DNA of 64,000 nt from Pseudisothecium myosuroides. Taxonomy: Eukaryota; Streptophyta; Bryopsida; Hypnales; Lembophyllaceae. The stretch is from contig OX637292.1 of assembly GCA_951799445.1 (NCBI GenBank), forward strand, positions 9,303,296 to 9,367,295, read 5' to 3'. The notes below the pieces were generated by a model, which was not told the origin of the DNA, did not search any database, and was given only the letters and a program-made list of their open reading frames with translations. The position numbers and the translations under genes were made by a program. This document shows, one piece after another, positions 51,090-61,714 of the stretch. The stretch's first letter is position 1, and every line of letters begins with the position of its first letter.

Positions 51090-51294
51090 TTAATATTTGG
51101 ATTGATTGACTCTCGAATTTTGTAATTTACATGCATAAAGTAGGATGTGCAAAAGTCTAGTACTGCTGAAAAATATATTTCATCATGAATCTTATGTTTA
51201 CAAAATGAGTACAACTTCTACAGATTTTTATCCCATTCATGTTCCCCTACATTCTTGGACATTTTCAAGCCGCACTGAAAGAAAAGGACCCTAA

Positions 51295-52020
51295 GGGTGA
51301 TTGCAAGAAACACTTAACCTTTTTTTTGTCCCCTTGACCTTGGACAGGTGGTTTTTGCTCATAACTTTTGCATTGTTTGTCCATATTCTATGAAACTTGA
51401 AATGAAGGTACATGTGGTAGTTGTAGATGTTGAGTAAATTTTTGGGTTTTTTTAAAATTATTTTACTATTTTTAAACTGCCCCCGATTGGATGTCTACCT
51501 TGGCCATTTTGAAGGTTTTGAGTACTATTTTTCATCCAAAAATCCGAATTTGAGGCTCAAAATTGGTATACTAGGACTTTTACTAAAGTTACATAAGCTT
51601 ACCAAAGATTTTCTAAAAATAGTTAATTTTCCATCTTCCACATGTGCTCAAAGTGCACTACCTTTACGCAAGTGTAAGAATACAATTTTATTTTTCCAAT
51701 AGTGAAAATTGGTGAAAAGGAGTATCTATAAGTTAGGAAAAATGAATTTTTTTTTGAGAATTTTTTGAATTTTTTTACTATTTTTTAAGAATTAAATTCC
51801 AAACTGTCTATTTTCTTGCATTTTTCAACCCTTCTTTGACCGTGCATAACTCTTAGAGATAAAAATTTTTAGGTCTGAATTTTTGCACATATTATTTTTT
51901 TGATGCTTTACAAATTATCCATATTTTATTTTATTTTAGAAAAATTTACTCCAAAATCCACAAACAGGAGTGAAATGGCCGTTTTGAAGGGAAATCGGCA
52001 GGTGTTTCTTGCAACTACCC
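51295..52020. mobile_element. 726-bp TIR element with 4-bp TSD (CTAA)
   Basis: The ends GGGTGATTGCAAGAAACAC and the complement of GGGTAGTTGCAAGAAACAC are flanked by CTAA at 51291-51294 and 52021-52024. It is nearly identical to the copy at 15068-15795, implying recent movement of the family. It inserted into a CCCTAAA-like tract. Confidence 0.85.
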
Positions 52021-52135
52021 CTAAACCCTAAACCCCAAAACCCTGAATCCTAGACCCTGAGCCCTAATGAACCCTAAACCCTAAAGAACCCCTAGTTAAC
52101 CCTGAACTCTATGGAACCCCTACTAGAATCCCAAT
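52021..52135. repeat. Degenerate telomere-like CCCTAAA tract
   Basis: Repeated CCCTAAAC, CCCTGAA and ACCCCTAG words, similar to 47325-47480. It is degenerate and interstitial, not a chromosome end. Confidence 0.65.
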
Positions 52136-53071
52136 TAAACAGCTGTAGAACTATAAACCTTCATTCTCTATTGTTGCGCATCATTAATTTCAGCGATATT
52201 TTAAACGTCACTACAAAGTACAGTAGCCTATCATTCCCCCAAAAGTAGTAACTTGTAAATGTCTCCAACTGGAAAATGAAATTTAAAAAATGAGGAACAA
52301 ATACAAAAGATATGATATGTCCTATGACTGTGCCAAAAGCCCACCCACTTACTGTGCAGACCTAAAGAAAGGCCTGCATCCACTTTTCTGCCCAAAATTT
52401 TTGTTGCCTTCAGTACCGAATGCGGCCACTTGTCAGAAAAAGAAGAGACCTTCTAAATTCTGCCCTCGATTCTGCCCAGCGACTTTTGCCTGGAGCCATT
52501 TGAAATTCCTGCCCGGGTTTCCCCGCCCAAGCACGGTGCCTCCCTCCTCTCGAGCGAACTATTCCGCTGTCCATTTGTCTACTCGTTGTTTCTTGCTCGT
52601 GTTTCTGTTGTCCATAGTTGATGGTCATTTTGCTCTCACGTTATGTCTCGTACTTGCGCCACGTCTCTTACTTGCGTTACGTCGCTTACGTCGGCGGAGT
52701 GTTGCTCGTATGCTGCAGTTCTTTCATTTTCAGTGACAAGGTTTTCATAGTCTGGACTTCTTAGTTTCAGCGTGACGTACTCGGGTAAGTACTATTAAGG
52801 TGTTCAGCAAGCCATTTGAATGATTTGTTCTCAGTCTTCATGTTTGACAGTGGTGCATTAGTATAGTGTTGTACGGGACTGCAGTTGAATGCAGTGATTG
52901 TCATCATTGTGCGTCGAGCTTGTTCCTCATTCGATCGTGTTGTTGCTCGTCTTCAATGACAATTGTTTTGGAAATGTGATTTGAGAAAGCTCCGATAAAT
53001 GCGCCGGGTTTTACGAAAGCATACAGTGCATGGCGACATTCACAGTCTCCTCAGTTTTGGACAGTCGGGAC
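52136..53071 (+). promoter_or_regulatory. Probable promoter/5' leader of the transposase gene
   Basis: Base composition shifts to balanced GC at about 52400-52700, just upstream of the palindrome array and the transposase start. The 148-codon open frame at 52290-52736 has no recognisable domain and is Cys/Pro/Leu/Arg-rich; I read it as leader sequence. Assignment is by position only. Confidence 0.35.
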
Positions 53072-54095
53072 TTCAACTTGGTTTGACTTAAAGCCATGTA
53101 TTCTCGCAAAAATTCCAGACACGCGAGCGAAATCTGTTCAAGTCGATTCGAGATGAATTGACATGTCATCAAATACTGAAGTTGATCAACTTGAATCGAG
53201 TTGAATCACACCAGAACGGTCAATTGTGAAGCTCACTTTAATCCATTCAAGTCAATTCGAGTTGAACTACTTTGAACCTTACAAGTAATACTAACAGGGT
53301 AAAGGTTTCATTTCAACTCGACTCGACTTGAAATGAGTATCCATGAATAAAACGGGGAAATGGAATGAACATTCCATCAACTACGTCAATGCATACTAAT
53401 TGTCGTTGACTTAATCGAATACGGAACTCTATTCTTCCTGTTTAACTCGATGCGAGTTGAACTAACTGAGTCCTCAGAATAGGTGCTCAAATGATTGAAC
53501 ATGTTCTGCATTCAAGTCGATTCGACATAAAACTTCTGTACTAAATTAAATGGGATGAAATGTAACTGAGTAGTATAGGGACATCATTATACCAGAACTT
53601 TGCGTATTAAGATTCTTGGTGGCCTCAGTTCAACTCGATGCGAGTTGAATTACTAATTACTGGAGATGTCGAATACTCTTGTGTACATCCAACCTTTGAG
53701 TTTAGTAGACTGAATGCCTAATTCTGGTTTTGTAAATTAGAAAGCTTGATATAATTTTTTCAGTTTAAGTCGATGCAAGTTGAAGTATTTCTGTTGAAAT
53801 TTTGCATGCATTTCTTGCAGATACAGAATTCCTTAGATGATCCCTAAACCAATATCTGAACGTCTTCACCTTCATTTCACTTTGGTCTCTACGAGAATTA
53901 TAATTAATTAAGGAATGATACGTCGGAAGTCGTTTTTCAATCATTCATTACTTTGTACCATGTATTGGTGTGGCCAGATTCTCGGGTAATAGTTATTTCA
54001 TTGATTTAGTCTCTTCACCTCGATTACGATCTTTAAAATTAGTGGCGACTATTTTTGTCTGATGTCTGAGATCATTCAGCTCGACTCGACTTGAT
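53072..54095. repeat. Upstream palindrome array of the plus-strand transposase gene
   Basis: Ten copies start at 53072, 53137, 53185, 53246, 53312, 53441, 53511, 53629, 53764 and 54075, with the same 9-bp arms as the array at 42263-43378. A splice acceptor (TTTGTGCAG) ends at 54183, just before the ATG at 54189, so the array probably lies in an intron of the 5' UTR. The two arrays bracket the AT-rich core. Confidence 0.88.
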
Positions 54096-54188
54096 TGTTG
54101 ACCATAGTTGTGTACTTGAATTGTAGCATGGTCCCTTAAATGTTCAGTAGAAGGTGATTTGACAATCGTTATTCTTTGTGCAGTCATC

Positions 54189-57100
54189 ATGGAGGCGACC
54201 CAAAATCCTTTCCAGGAGCATTCTTCCGACAACGAAGAAATTGCAAATGTGCCTAGGGAGATTGTCAACATTCCTGACTGTGAAGGCGTACCCAGATGGT
54301 TGTGGATGACGAAGGTTGTCCTTCTGCGCAATGCTATTGGGCTGGAGGTGGCTGAGGGAATCTGTCACAGCGTGAACTCGGACGTCGTCTTAGGTAGTGA
54401 TGGACCTCTTGGAGATTCTCTTGTCGCGGTACAAATCTCGAAGTCACTGCACGTTCAAGACGTTCCGGAGGACTGGAAGTACTCTCTTTGAGCATGGCCT
54501 ATTCAACAGGTGTATTTGAATGGGGCAAGCCTCCGCGATCACGAGGTTCGAGACGAGTATAATCGTCGACAGGTAGGCCTCACGCATGCAACCTCATTAG
54601 GTGCGAGACCCTATGAGAGCACTGTGAGGAATCTTGCTCCTCCGAGTTGTGTGAAAGCCAATGATCTACTCACTCAGGAGTCTATCAATTCTATTTCAAG
54701 CAAGGTGTGCTGCTCGGACAACTGTGTCCAACCTTTTTCAAGAGAGAAGATTCGAGCTTTTCGTGAACGTATGTATCACAAGACAACGTTTCAATTTCGC
54801 TACCACATGAAGTTGGACGTGCATCGACAAGTTCACCGTGACGGTCAAGGCAAGAGGGTGGTCACTCTCGAAGGGATTGACGTGTGTATGGCAACATGGC
54901 GACATATCATTAGAGGAGATTTTGGCTTCTAAGAGCCCGCAAGTTCCCGGACTGTGGGAACTCTGCAGGACTGCTGAAACGCTGCTGCATGGCCAATCTG
55001 ACGTGGCCGAGCGACTGCCACGTCATTTTTTTATTTATTTTTTATTTTTTGAAATTTATTTTTTTTAGTATTCTTTTAACATTTTAAGAACCTTTTTTTT
55101 TTTTTTTTTTTAATAATTTTTTTTCTGACATCGGGGGCTGGTTCCCAGCATTGGGAACAACCCTGAAACGGTCTTCCAGACGGCCAGATCTCCTCTAATG
55201 TGTAGGTGTGTCAGAATCCACCTTCCACCGTTTTCAAGGATATGCTGCGAGAGGTGAACAAGCTCAATCGCATGGAAATTTGGGCACGCATAAGATTCGG
55301 AAGCATATGTCGCAAGCCACAGCAACATTGAAGTGCATGCTTGAGAAGTCAGCTGACCATATGCCTCATTGCACACTCTCTTCCTTCTGGAGAGAAGGTG
55401 GTGTCAAAGGTTCTACCTGCCACCTTCACATGGAAAGAGACTATTCCCGAGATCAACGTAGTAAATGCTATGTTTGGGTTGAAAGAAGTCTCAAGTTCGA
55501 GTATCAACAAGATCAGGAAATTGAACTTTCCAGAGTACTCTGTGAAGAAGCCAGGAGATAATTTCGCTCGTTGCGCTGAGTGTGATAGATATCAAGCACA
55601 GAGAAGGACCGCTCCGGTTGGATTACGACGGAAATGGGACCGTCTATTGGAAACACATAATGCATCAACACGGGCTCATCGAGATAATTATTATACAAAC
55701 CGGTATAGGTCCAGCGCCTACCCTCACGAATGCTTGACGATCATGCATGACAAAATGGATCATGCAAAAACGGCATCTCCTGTGTTCTCCCACAAGAGCA
55801 AGCAACTTGACGGACTCACGAAATTGACGGTATCAGTGACCGGAATGATTGCTCATGGACATGGTGATGTCCGTTATGCGCATTACGGTCTTGATATCTT
55901 TCTACACGACTCAAACTACACGATAAGGTCATTAGCAAAGCTCTTACGAGACCTTGAACTCCCTCCAAAGTATTCTTCTCGGGAATTGTTTGTTGGATCG
56001 GGCTCTGCTCCTCTATTTGAAGTGGTTTTGAAAGGAGCTGAAATGTGCAAGTCATCACTTTGGCTAGAGCCCGAAGTCCCGATTCCACCGAGTACCCTTC
56101 CTCCGGTTCTCAACATTCAAATGGACAATGCCACAGGAGACAACAAAAACCGGTTTGTATTTGCATTTTGGTCACTCTTGGTTGCAAAGAAGATCTTCCA
56201 GGAGGTTTATGTGAGTTTCATGTTGGTGGGGCACACGCATGACGATATCGACGCTTTGTTTGGGAGGTGGAGCATGCAATTGAAGAAGGAAAGCTTTCCT
56301 ACCATCCCGTCTTTGATGAAGTCCTTCATGGATGTTGATTCTGTGCCTACAATTCCTCACTTGATTGAGGAGGTGCCAGATTTCAAAGCTTTCATAGAAG
56401 GCTCGCTTTTGGAAGGAAAAAAAGCACTTATTGGTCATACAAAGGCGCAACAATTTAAGATTTATCTCAACTCGGCGGGTATTCCGATTATGAAGTACAA
56501 GAAGTACTGCACGGATAGTGACTGGCTCCCAGAAGGGGGCATCAAGTTGTGGCAAGAAGATTCTAAAGGACGAAGTCTATGGCCTCGTGGGGAACCTGTA
56601 CCTGTGGCCCCCCTTCCAATGCGGGGCGTGGATGACATTTCAAAGGGTATATTGAGGTTCATCAAATATTGGTAGGCATTATGCAATGAAGACGGGAGTG
56701 GAGAGTACAAAAGACGTTTCGAGCATTTGGTGTTTTACTGGCGGGCGGTGAAAGCAAATTTGATCGAGCCAATTGTACCATTTGAGGCATTGAACGAAGG
56801 TTTCTGGCCTTCTACACAGATCAAAATGACAGAGGAGGATGAACTTAATGACGATGGCAAAGTTCGCGAGGAGTTTGCTGAGGATGATGCTTTTGTGGGG
56901 CAACGCCGAGATCGCCCATTGCCAACTTTCCGTATCGCGCGTGATGTTTTTGAAGGATATTTTCTTGCAATTCGACCCGCTGATGGTGATGAGAAGCCTA
57001 TATGGATTGCCAGAGCTATGTCTGATCCTTTCAGTATTCTGATCCAGTACTTTCGACCCACGTCACGAGGGTGAAATGTTCAGGAATTTTACAGCGGTAG

Positions 57101-57287
57101 GGACTCCGCCAAAGGATTGCGGTGGAAAGTGGATGAGACACAGGAGCCTGTATGGGAAGACACAAATTCTCTCGTCACGGTATGGAAGTCCAAGGTCAAG
57201 AAGGACACTATAGAGTGTGTCCTTAAAATCCCTTCCACTCAAGTTGATGTCATCAATGGGAGTTTGTCTTTGTACAATTCCAATTGA
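54189..57287 (+). pseudogene. DUF7869-type DDE transposase, decayed
   Basis: The frame starts at the ATG at 54189 and ends at TGA 57285. About 930 codons remain after discounting a 293-bp insert at 54908-55200. A zinc-knuckle-like CAECDRYQAQRR segment precedes the catalytic region. Candidate acidic residues lie in IMHDKMDHAK (first Asp), QMDNATGDNKNRF (second Asp) and VGHTHDDIDALFGRW (third), the layout of RNase-H-fold DUF7869 proteins found in repetitive plant families. The C-terminal part (56727-57287) looks like a small beta-rich reader domain. Lesions: TGA at 54489, the insert, a one-base frameshift near 55380, TAG at 56673 and TGA at 57072. It should catalyse excision and integration in the intact element; this copy cannot. 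Confidence 0.78.
54908..55200. mobile_element. 293-bp MITE inside the transposase reading frame
   Basis: The ends CATTAGAGGAGAT and its complement form the TIR. Taking out exactly 54908-55200 puts the flanking coding sequence back in frame. It carries a GACGTGG-GCCACGTC stem and long T-runs. The element at 4413-5095 is related. No clear target duplication is seen. Confidence 0.75.
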
Positions 57288-57814
57288 GCATGTAGCGGGT
57301 ATTTTAGAGATGTTTTTTAGTATTTGAAACTAAGTTTTATAGTTTAAGTTTTTTGGTTCTTCTACAGTAACGTTATTGCAGAACCATAGACGTATTCATA
57401 TGATTTTGTATTGCCTATTGTCGAGTAGATGGTGTGGTTTCATGTATTGTGATTGGTTTTGTTTTGTAGAATTGTATTGGACTACTTCTATATTTAATTT
57501 GTATATAGTCACTTGCTCAGCAAGTGCACTTCTTTATAATATTTAATATATTTATGATTACATTATAATACAGATTATATTGTATACTTTGGCAACATTT
57601 CAATATTTATTGATTTTCTCAAAAAATTATTTTTGAAAATAGGGTTTACGGTCTTAAAAATTTGTAGTGGGTAAGACCACTTTTTATTTTGTTGATGTGT
57701 GAAGCACTTGTCACAATTTTGGGGTAGGGGCCGGTTGGTTGTTGTAACTTTCCTGCCTGCAAAGCTCACTCAGCAGCACCAAGTCATGTCTATCTCATTG
57801 CCGCTCAAACGAAT
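57288..57814. other. 3' flank of the transposase gene
   Basis: T-rich sequence with possible polyadenylation words after the stop at 57285. No repeat or gene is recognised apart from the tRNA-like block that follows. Confidence 0.4.
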
Positions 57815-57887
57815 TCAATGGGAATCGAACCCGGACCGTCTGAATGAGATAAATAGCTTCTTTCAACCAACCGTTCAGCTCATGACC
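57815..57887 (-). repeat. tRNA-derived sequence (SINE head or tRNA pseudogene)
   Basis: On the minus strand, GGTTCGATTCC (57821-57831) is a perfect B-box, and GAGCTGAACGGTTGG (near 57867-57882) resembles an A-box at the right spacing. The acceptor stem does not close well, so it is not a functional tRNA. I favour the head of a tRNA-derived SINE running leftward. Confidence 0.45.
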
Positions 57888-58188
57888 TGGTGTTCTGTGA
57901 GGATCATTCATTGCATTTATTTGGGAAACCATCGTGATCACCTGCCTCAATAAAGTATTGGACATGCTTGAATACATGAAACTGTCATTTTAGTAGAAAT
58001 TGCATCTACCAATTGTAAAATTCAAGTCCTCTTCATTTAAATTTGCTTCAAGTCGACTTCAATTTCTGGGGCATAGAAATCAACAATGTTATTATGGGAG
58101 GTCTTCCATCTCCCAAAATAATGAATATATTGTTTAAGACCAAAAACAAGCATATCTTAGATTAATAATAACAAACATTCTCAATTTG

Positions 58189-59493
58189 TGTGTGATTGCA
58201 AGAAAGACTGGTTAATTTTGTCACACTTTGATAACACTACAATTGCCTTTTCCTATAACTTTTGAATTATGAATCCAATGCCAAAAATAAAAAAGATGTT
58301 TTAGATGACTTGATTGTACTTGTATTTTTTATTTTTGTAAATTAAAAAAATCATCCTATATATTTAAAAGTCAATGTCTCTAATTTGTCATATTTTTGAG
58401 TTTAGGAATTCTGAATACTATTGAGCGGTTTAAATTAATGATTTTTAGCTAAAATTTCTATGGTATATTCCTATAATAGGCAAACATGTTCCTACCAAAG
58501 GGCATCTAAAAATATATTAAGCCTTGAATGCTGGGCTGGTGACCGTAGAAATCATCCCTTTTGGCATCGGATGACATCATCTTGTTTGAAAAAATCAAAA
58601 GTGCTCACTGGAGGTCAAACTACTATTCATGATCTTCCTTTTCCACACAAAATTTTGAAGATGAATAGTTGCACTTTTGTCCTACATAGGAGATTCTTTT
58701 GTCATTCATCGGCCGCAAAACGTCCGCTTTGGCGTTTAAGGGTTAATACCGTTAATTTATGTCCTCCACGTTTGTGCAAATAGGCCTCCCTTATGCGCCC
58801 ATTTGTAAACATTAGAAATGGTGTTGACCTCATTTTTGGGATTGAAACTCATCAATAGGTAGTCCTCCCAAATGACCAAATTTTAGTTTCATTAATAATT
58901 GTTTAATTTATTTTTTAAAACTAAAACATCAAAATATGTATTTTTTGGACAAATTATCAGACTTAGAGTTGTGGCAAAAAATACATACTTTGATGTTTTA
59001 ATTTGTAAAAAATAGGAAAAATAATTATGAAACAAATAAAATTGGCCATTTGGAAGGACTTCCTATTGATGAGTTTCAATAAAAAAAATGAGGTCAATCC
59101 TGTCTCTATTGTTTACAAGTGCCCATGCAAAGGAGGCCTATTTGCACAAACGTAGAGGACATAAAATAATGTTTTTCTAAATGCCCTTTGGTAGGAACAT
59201 GTTTGCCTACTATAGAAATATACCATAGAAATTTTAGCTAAAAATCCTTCATTTAAACCGTTCAATAGTATTCAAAATCCCTAAACTCAAAAATGTGACA
59301 AATTAGAGAAATTTTAAATATAAAATGATTTTTTTTAATTTATGAAAAATAAAGGATACAATTACAATTAAGACATCTAGAAATAGTGGGATTTTTTTTG
59401 GCATTAAGTTCAAAATTCAAAAATTATTGCCGAAAAAAAACTTGTTTTGCCAAAGTATGACAAAAATTGACTAGTCTTTTTTGCAATCATCCG
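58189..59493. mobile_element. 1.3-kb foldback element
   Basis: The left arm 58189-58515 pairs with 59165-59493, and the inner arm 58755-58940 pairs with about 58960-59160. The ends read GTGTGATTGCAAGAAAGAC and the complement of GGATGATTGCAAAAAAGAC, related to the GGGTGATTGCAAGAAACAC termini at 15068 and 51295. A TTAA element interrupts the left arm. No ORF spans it. Confidence 0.8.
58521..58742. mobile_element. Small TTAA element (222 bp) nested in the foldback
   Basis: TTAA at 58517-58520 and 58743-58746 flanks GCCTTGAATGC and the complement of CCCTTAAACGCC. The right arm of the foldback lacks this segment, which defines the insertion. Confidence 0.7.
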
Positions 59494-59730
59494 AGTTTGA
59501 AAACAAACTATCCCCCCTCTCTTTATATACGAAAAAAAAAACCTTAATTACATTAAATTGATGCAATTCTATCAAAATAACATCATGAAACCTTAAGCAA
59601 GAAAAAAAATGAATGATTTATAGAATTGACAGGGGAATGGGGTGGAAATCCTAGGATAGCAATGCACAACAAGCTAATGTATATGCCAAAAGGTGCATGG
59701 AATTGACATTCCAAACTAGTTATTTTTTAA

Positions 59731-60656
59731 CCCCTAAAGGCCCAAGGCCTTTTTTCTACCAAAAAACACTCAAAATTGCCATTTCTATAGCAAAGAATAT
59801 AAAATTTTAAATTGTTTTTTTTGCACATCTAATAAAGTACCTGCACCTAACTAGTATAAGAATGTGTGAAATTTTTTTTAAATTTTTGACCGCACAGATT
59901 GCAAGATATCTGCATTTAAAGTGAAAGAAACAAGTTTTTCAGCACATTGCGGGACTAGATTTTTTGACTTTAAACATTTTTAACTTAAAATTTTTGTACT
60001 ATAGAATTTTGAGCTTTAAATCTTTACAGTGGAGAATTGAGTTGAGAGTCTAGAAAAATTCAAAAAAATTCAAAAACACTTAATTATCATTCTTAAAAAA
60101 ATTGTTAAATAGAAATAGGTACAAGATAGAAGGAAAATCTAAAATATTCATATATTTTAGATGGAAATAAAATGCACTAGTTTCAATGGTAAGATTGTTC
60201 TAGCAAGTAAACTAAACCATGCAAAAAAAAAATTTGAAAAATTTGAAAAATTTCATTCAGAAATGAATCCTACAAGTTATTTTTTTCAAGAAGATGCTCT
60301 AACTGCCGGAAAAACAAGAATTTCCATAACTTTCTCATAACAAATTCAAATGAAATGAATCAAAGCTTTCCGGATAGAAAAAATATAATCTGTGAGGAAA
60401 AAAATATTTTAAGAAAAATTCAAATTTTTGCAAATTTGTTTTTGCTGCTTGAGCTGCCCCTTGTCCCCTGTTTTGAGCTTATTTGGTCATAACTAGTGTT
60501 CCCAGGCACCGATTGTAAAAAAAATTATATTCCCACAAAATTTATCAATTTTTCTATCTTCAAAAAAAGTTTTAAAAAATCATGACAAAAATTCATCCTG
60601 TAGATACCTGCCCAAAATCCCATTTGTCCCCCAAAGGGATAACGGTCCTTTAGGGG
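59731..60656 (+). mobile_element. TTAA-flanked non-autonomous element, full copy (926 bp)
   Basis: TTAA at 59727-59730 and 60657-60660 with CCCCTAAAGGCCC and GGTCCTTTAGGGG ends. It aligns end to end with the copies at 3434 and 5380. Confidence 0.87.
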
Positions 60657-60759
60657 TTAATGTATAATGTGTTTTATCCTTAAAGAATTAACGTGAACCT
60701 ATCACCAAGGTAGTCCATCAAATTTTTTTCAAATTCTAGAGTTACTTTCAATGTATGAA

Positions 60760-61714
60760 GGTGATTGCAAGAAACTCATGCCACTTTTGTTGCATTTTAA
60801 ACAATACTTATGATTTTTTTGTGGGATACTTTAAAATTAGAAAAATAATTTTAAAAAATAAAAAAAATATTTCTAATATATAAACCTTTATGATAAAGGT
60901 AACCTCCAAAAGAAAAGCATAGAAAAATTAAGTAAGAAAACTAAAAAAATATCAAATCTCAAGAAAATGGATACTTTGATGTTTTAATTATTTAAAAATA
61001 GTAAAATAAATAAATAAATAAACAAAAGAATTTTTTTTTAACTGGTTACATCTCTATGGAGACGCTCATTTACTAAAAGAACCACCAAAATAATATTTTA
61101 TATATTTCAAAATGCAAGCAAAAAGAAGCTCACTTTGTAGACTTCTACACTACTTAAAAATAATCGTTTTTAGAATTCTTTTAGGCAAGAGCTACAAGTC
61201 TACTGGAAGACCATTTGCTCCAAATTTCAGTTTGAAATTCATTTTTTTGGATACTAAATAGTAGTAAAACCCTCCAAATTGGCAAATGTGACATAAAATT
61301 GGGGGCTATTAGTTATGGATAATAAGCTATTTTTGAAAATTACCAAAAATTTTGGCAAGGTGTATTAATGGAAAATTTCATTGAAATGGTGGTATTCTGC
61401 GTGGTATTTTGACAGTGTGCCATACTGCCATTTTGAATTTTTGATCAACTAGGACAAGTTTAAATTTTAGAATGGGGCAATGTAAACCATGATTCTAAGA
61501 CAAGTATAGATTTTAGATGGATGGTTTGAATTGTAAAAGTGCCAAAGTTCTAAAATGGCATCATTTTAATGAAATTTGCCATGTGTATAATAGTCATGAT
61601 TACCTTACCTATAAATCTTGAGTCATTTGGAGCCAAAACGCAAAAATTATAACCAAAAACAAATCAACACATGGGGTATGACCCAAATTAGGACAAGTGT
61701 TTCTTGCAATCACC
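60760..61714. mobile_element. 955-bp element with GGTGATTGCAAGAAAC ends
   Basis: The left end GGTGATTGCAAGAAACTC and right end (complement of GGTGATTGCAAGAAACAC) belong to the same terminal family as 15068, 51295 and 58189. No clean TSD is visible. Flanking blocks around CCTATCACCAAGGTAGTCC (60698 and 61750) are directly repeated, suggesting a local duplication. Confidence 0.65.

Larger units (their letters stand above)
49680..52450 (+). repeat. Right copy of the core direct duplication, with later insertions
   Basis: It matches 46540-47760 in order. It is interrupted by a tandem array (50160-50440), a TTAA element (50452-51089) and the 726-bp element (51295-52020). Confidence 0.7.

Noticed and set aside
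52290..52736. 148-codon open frame on the plus strand
   Set aside because: No recognisable domain and odd Cys/Pro/Leu/Arg composition; it lies where a promoter and leader of the transposase gene would be.
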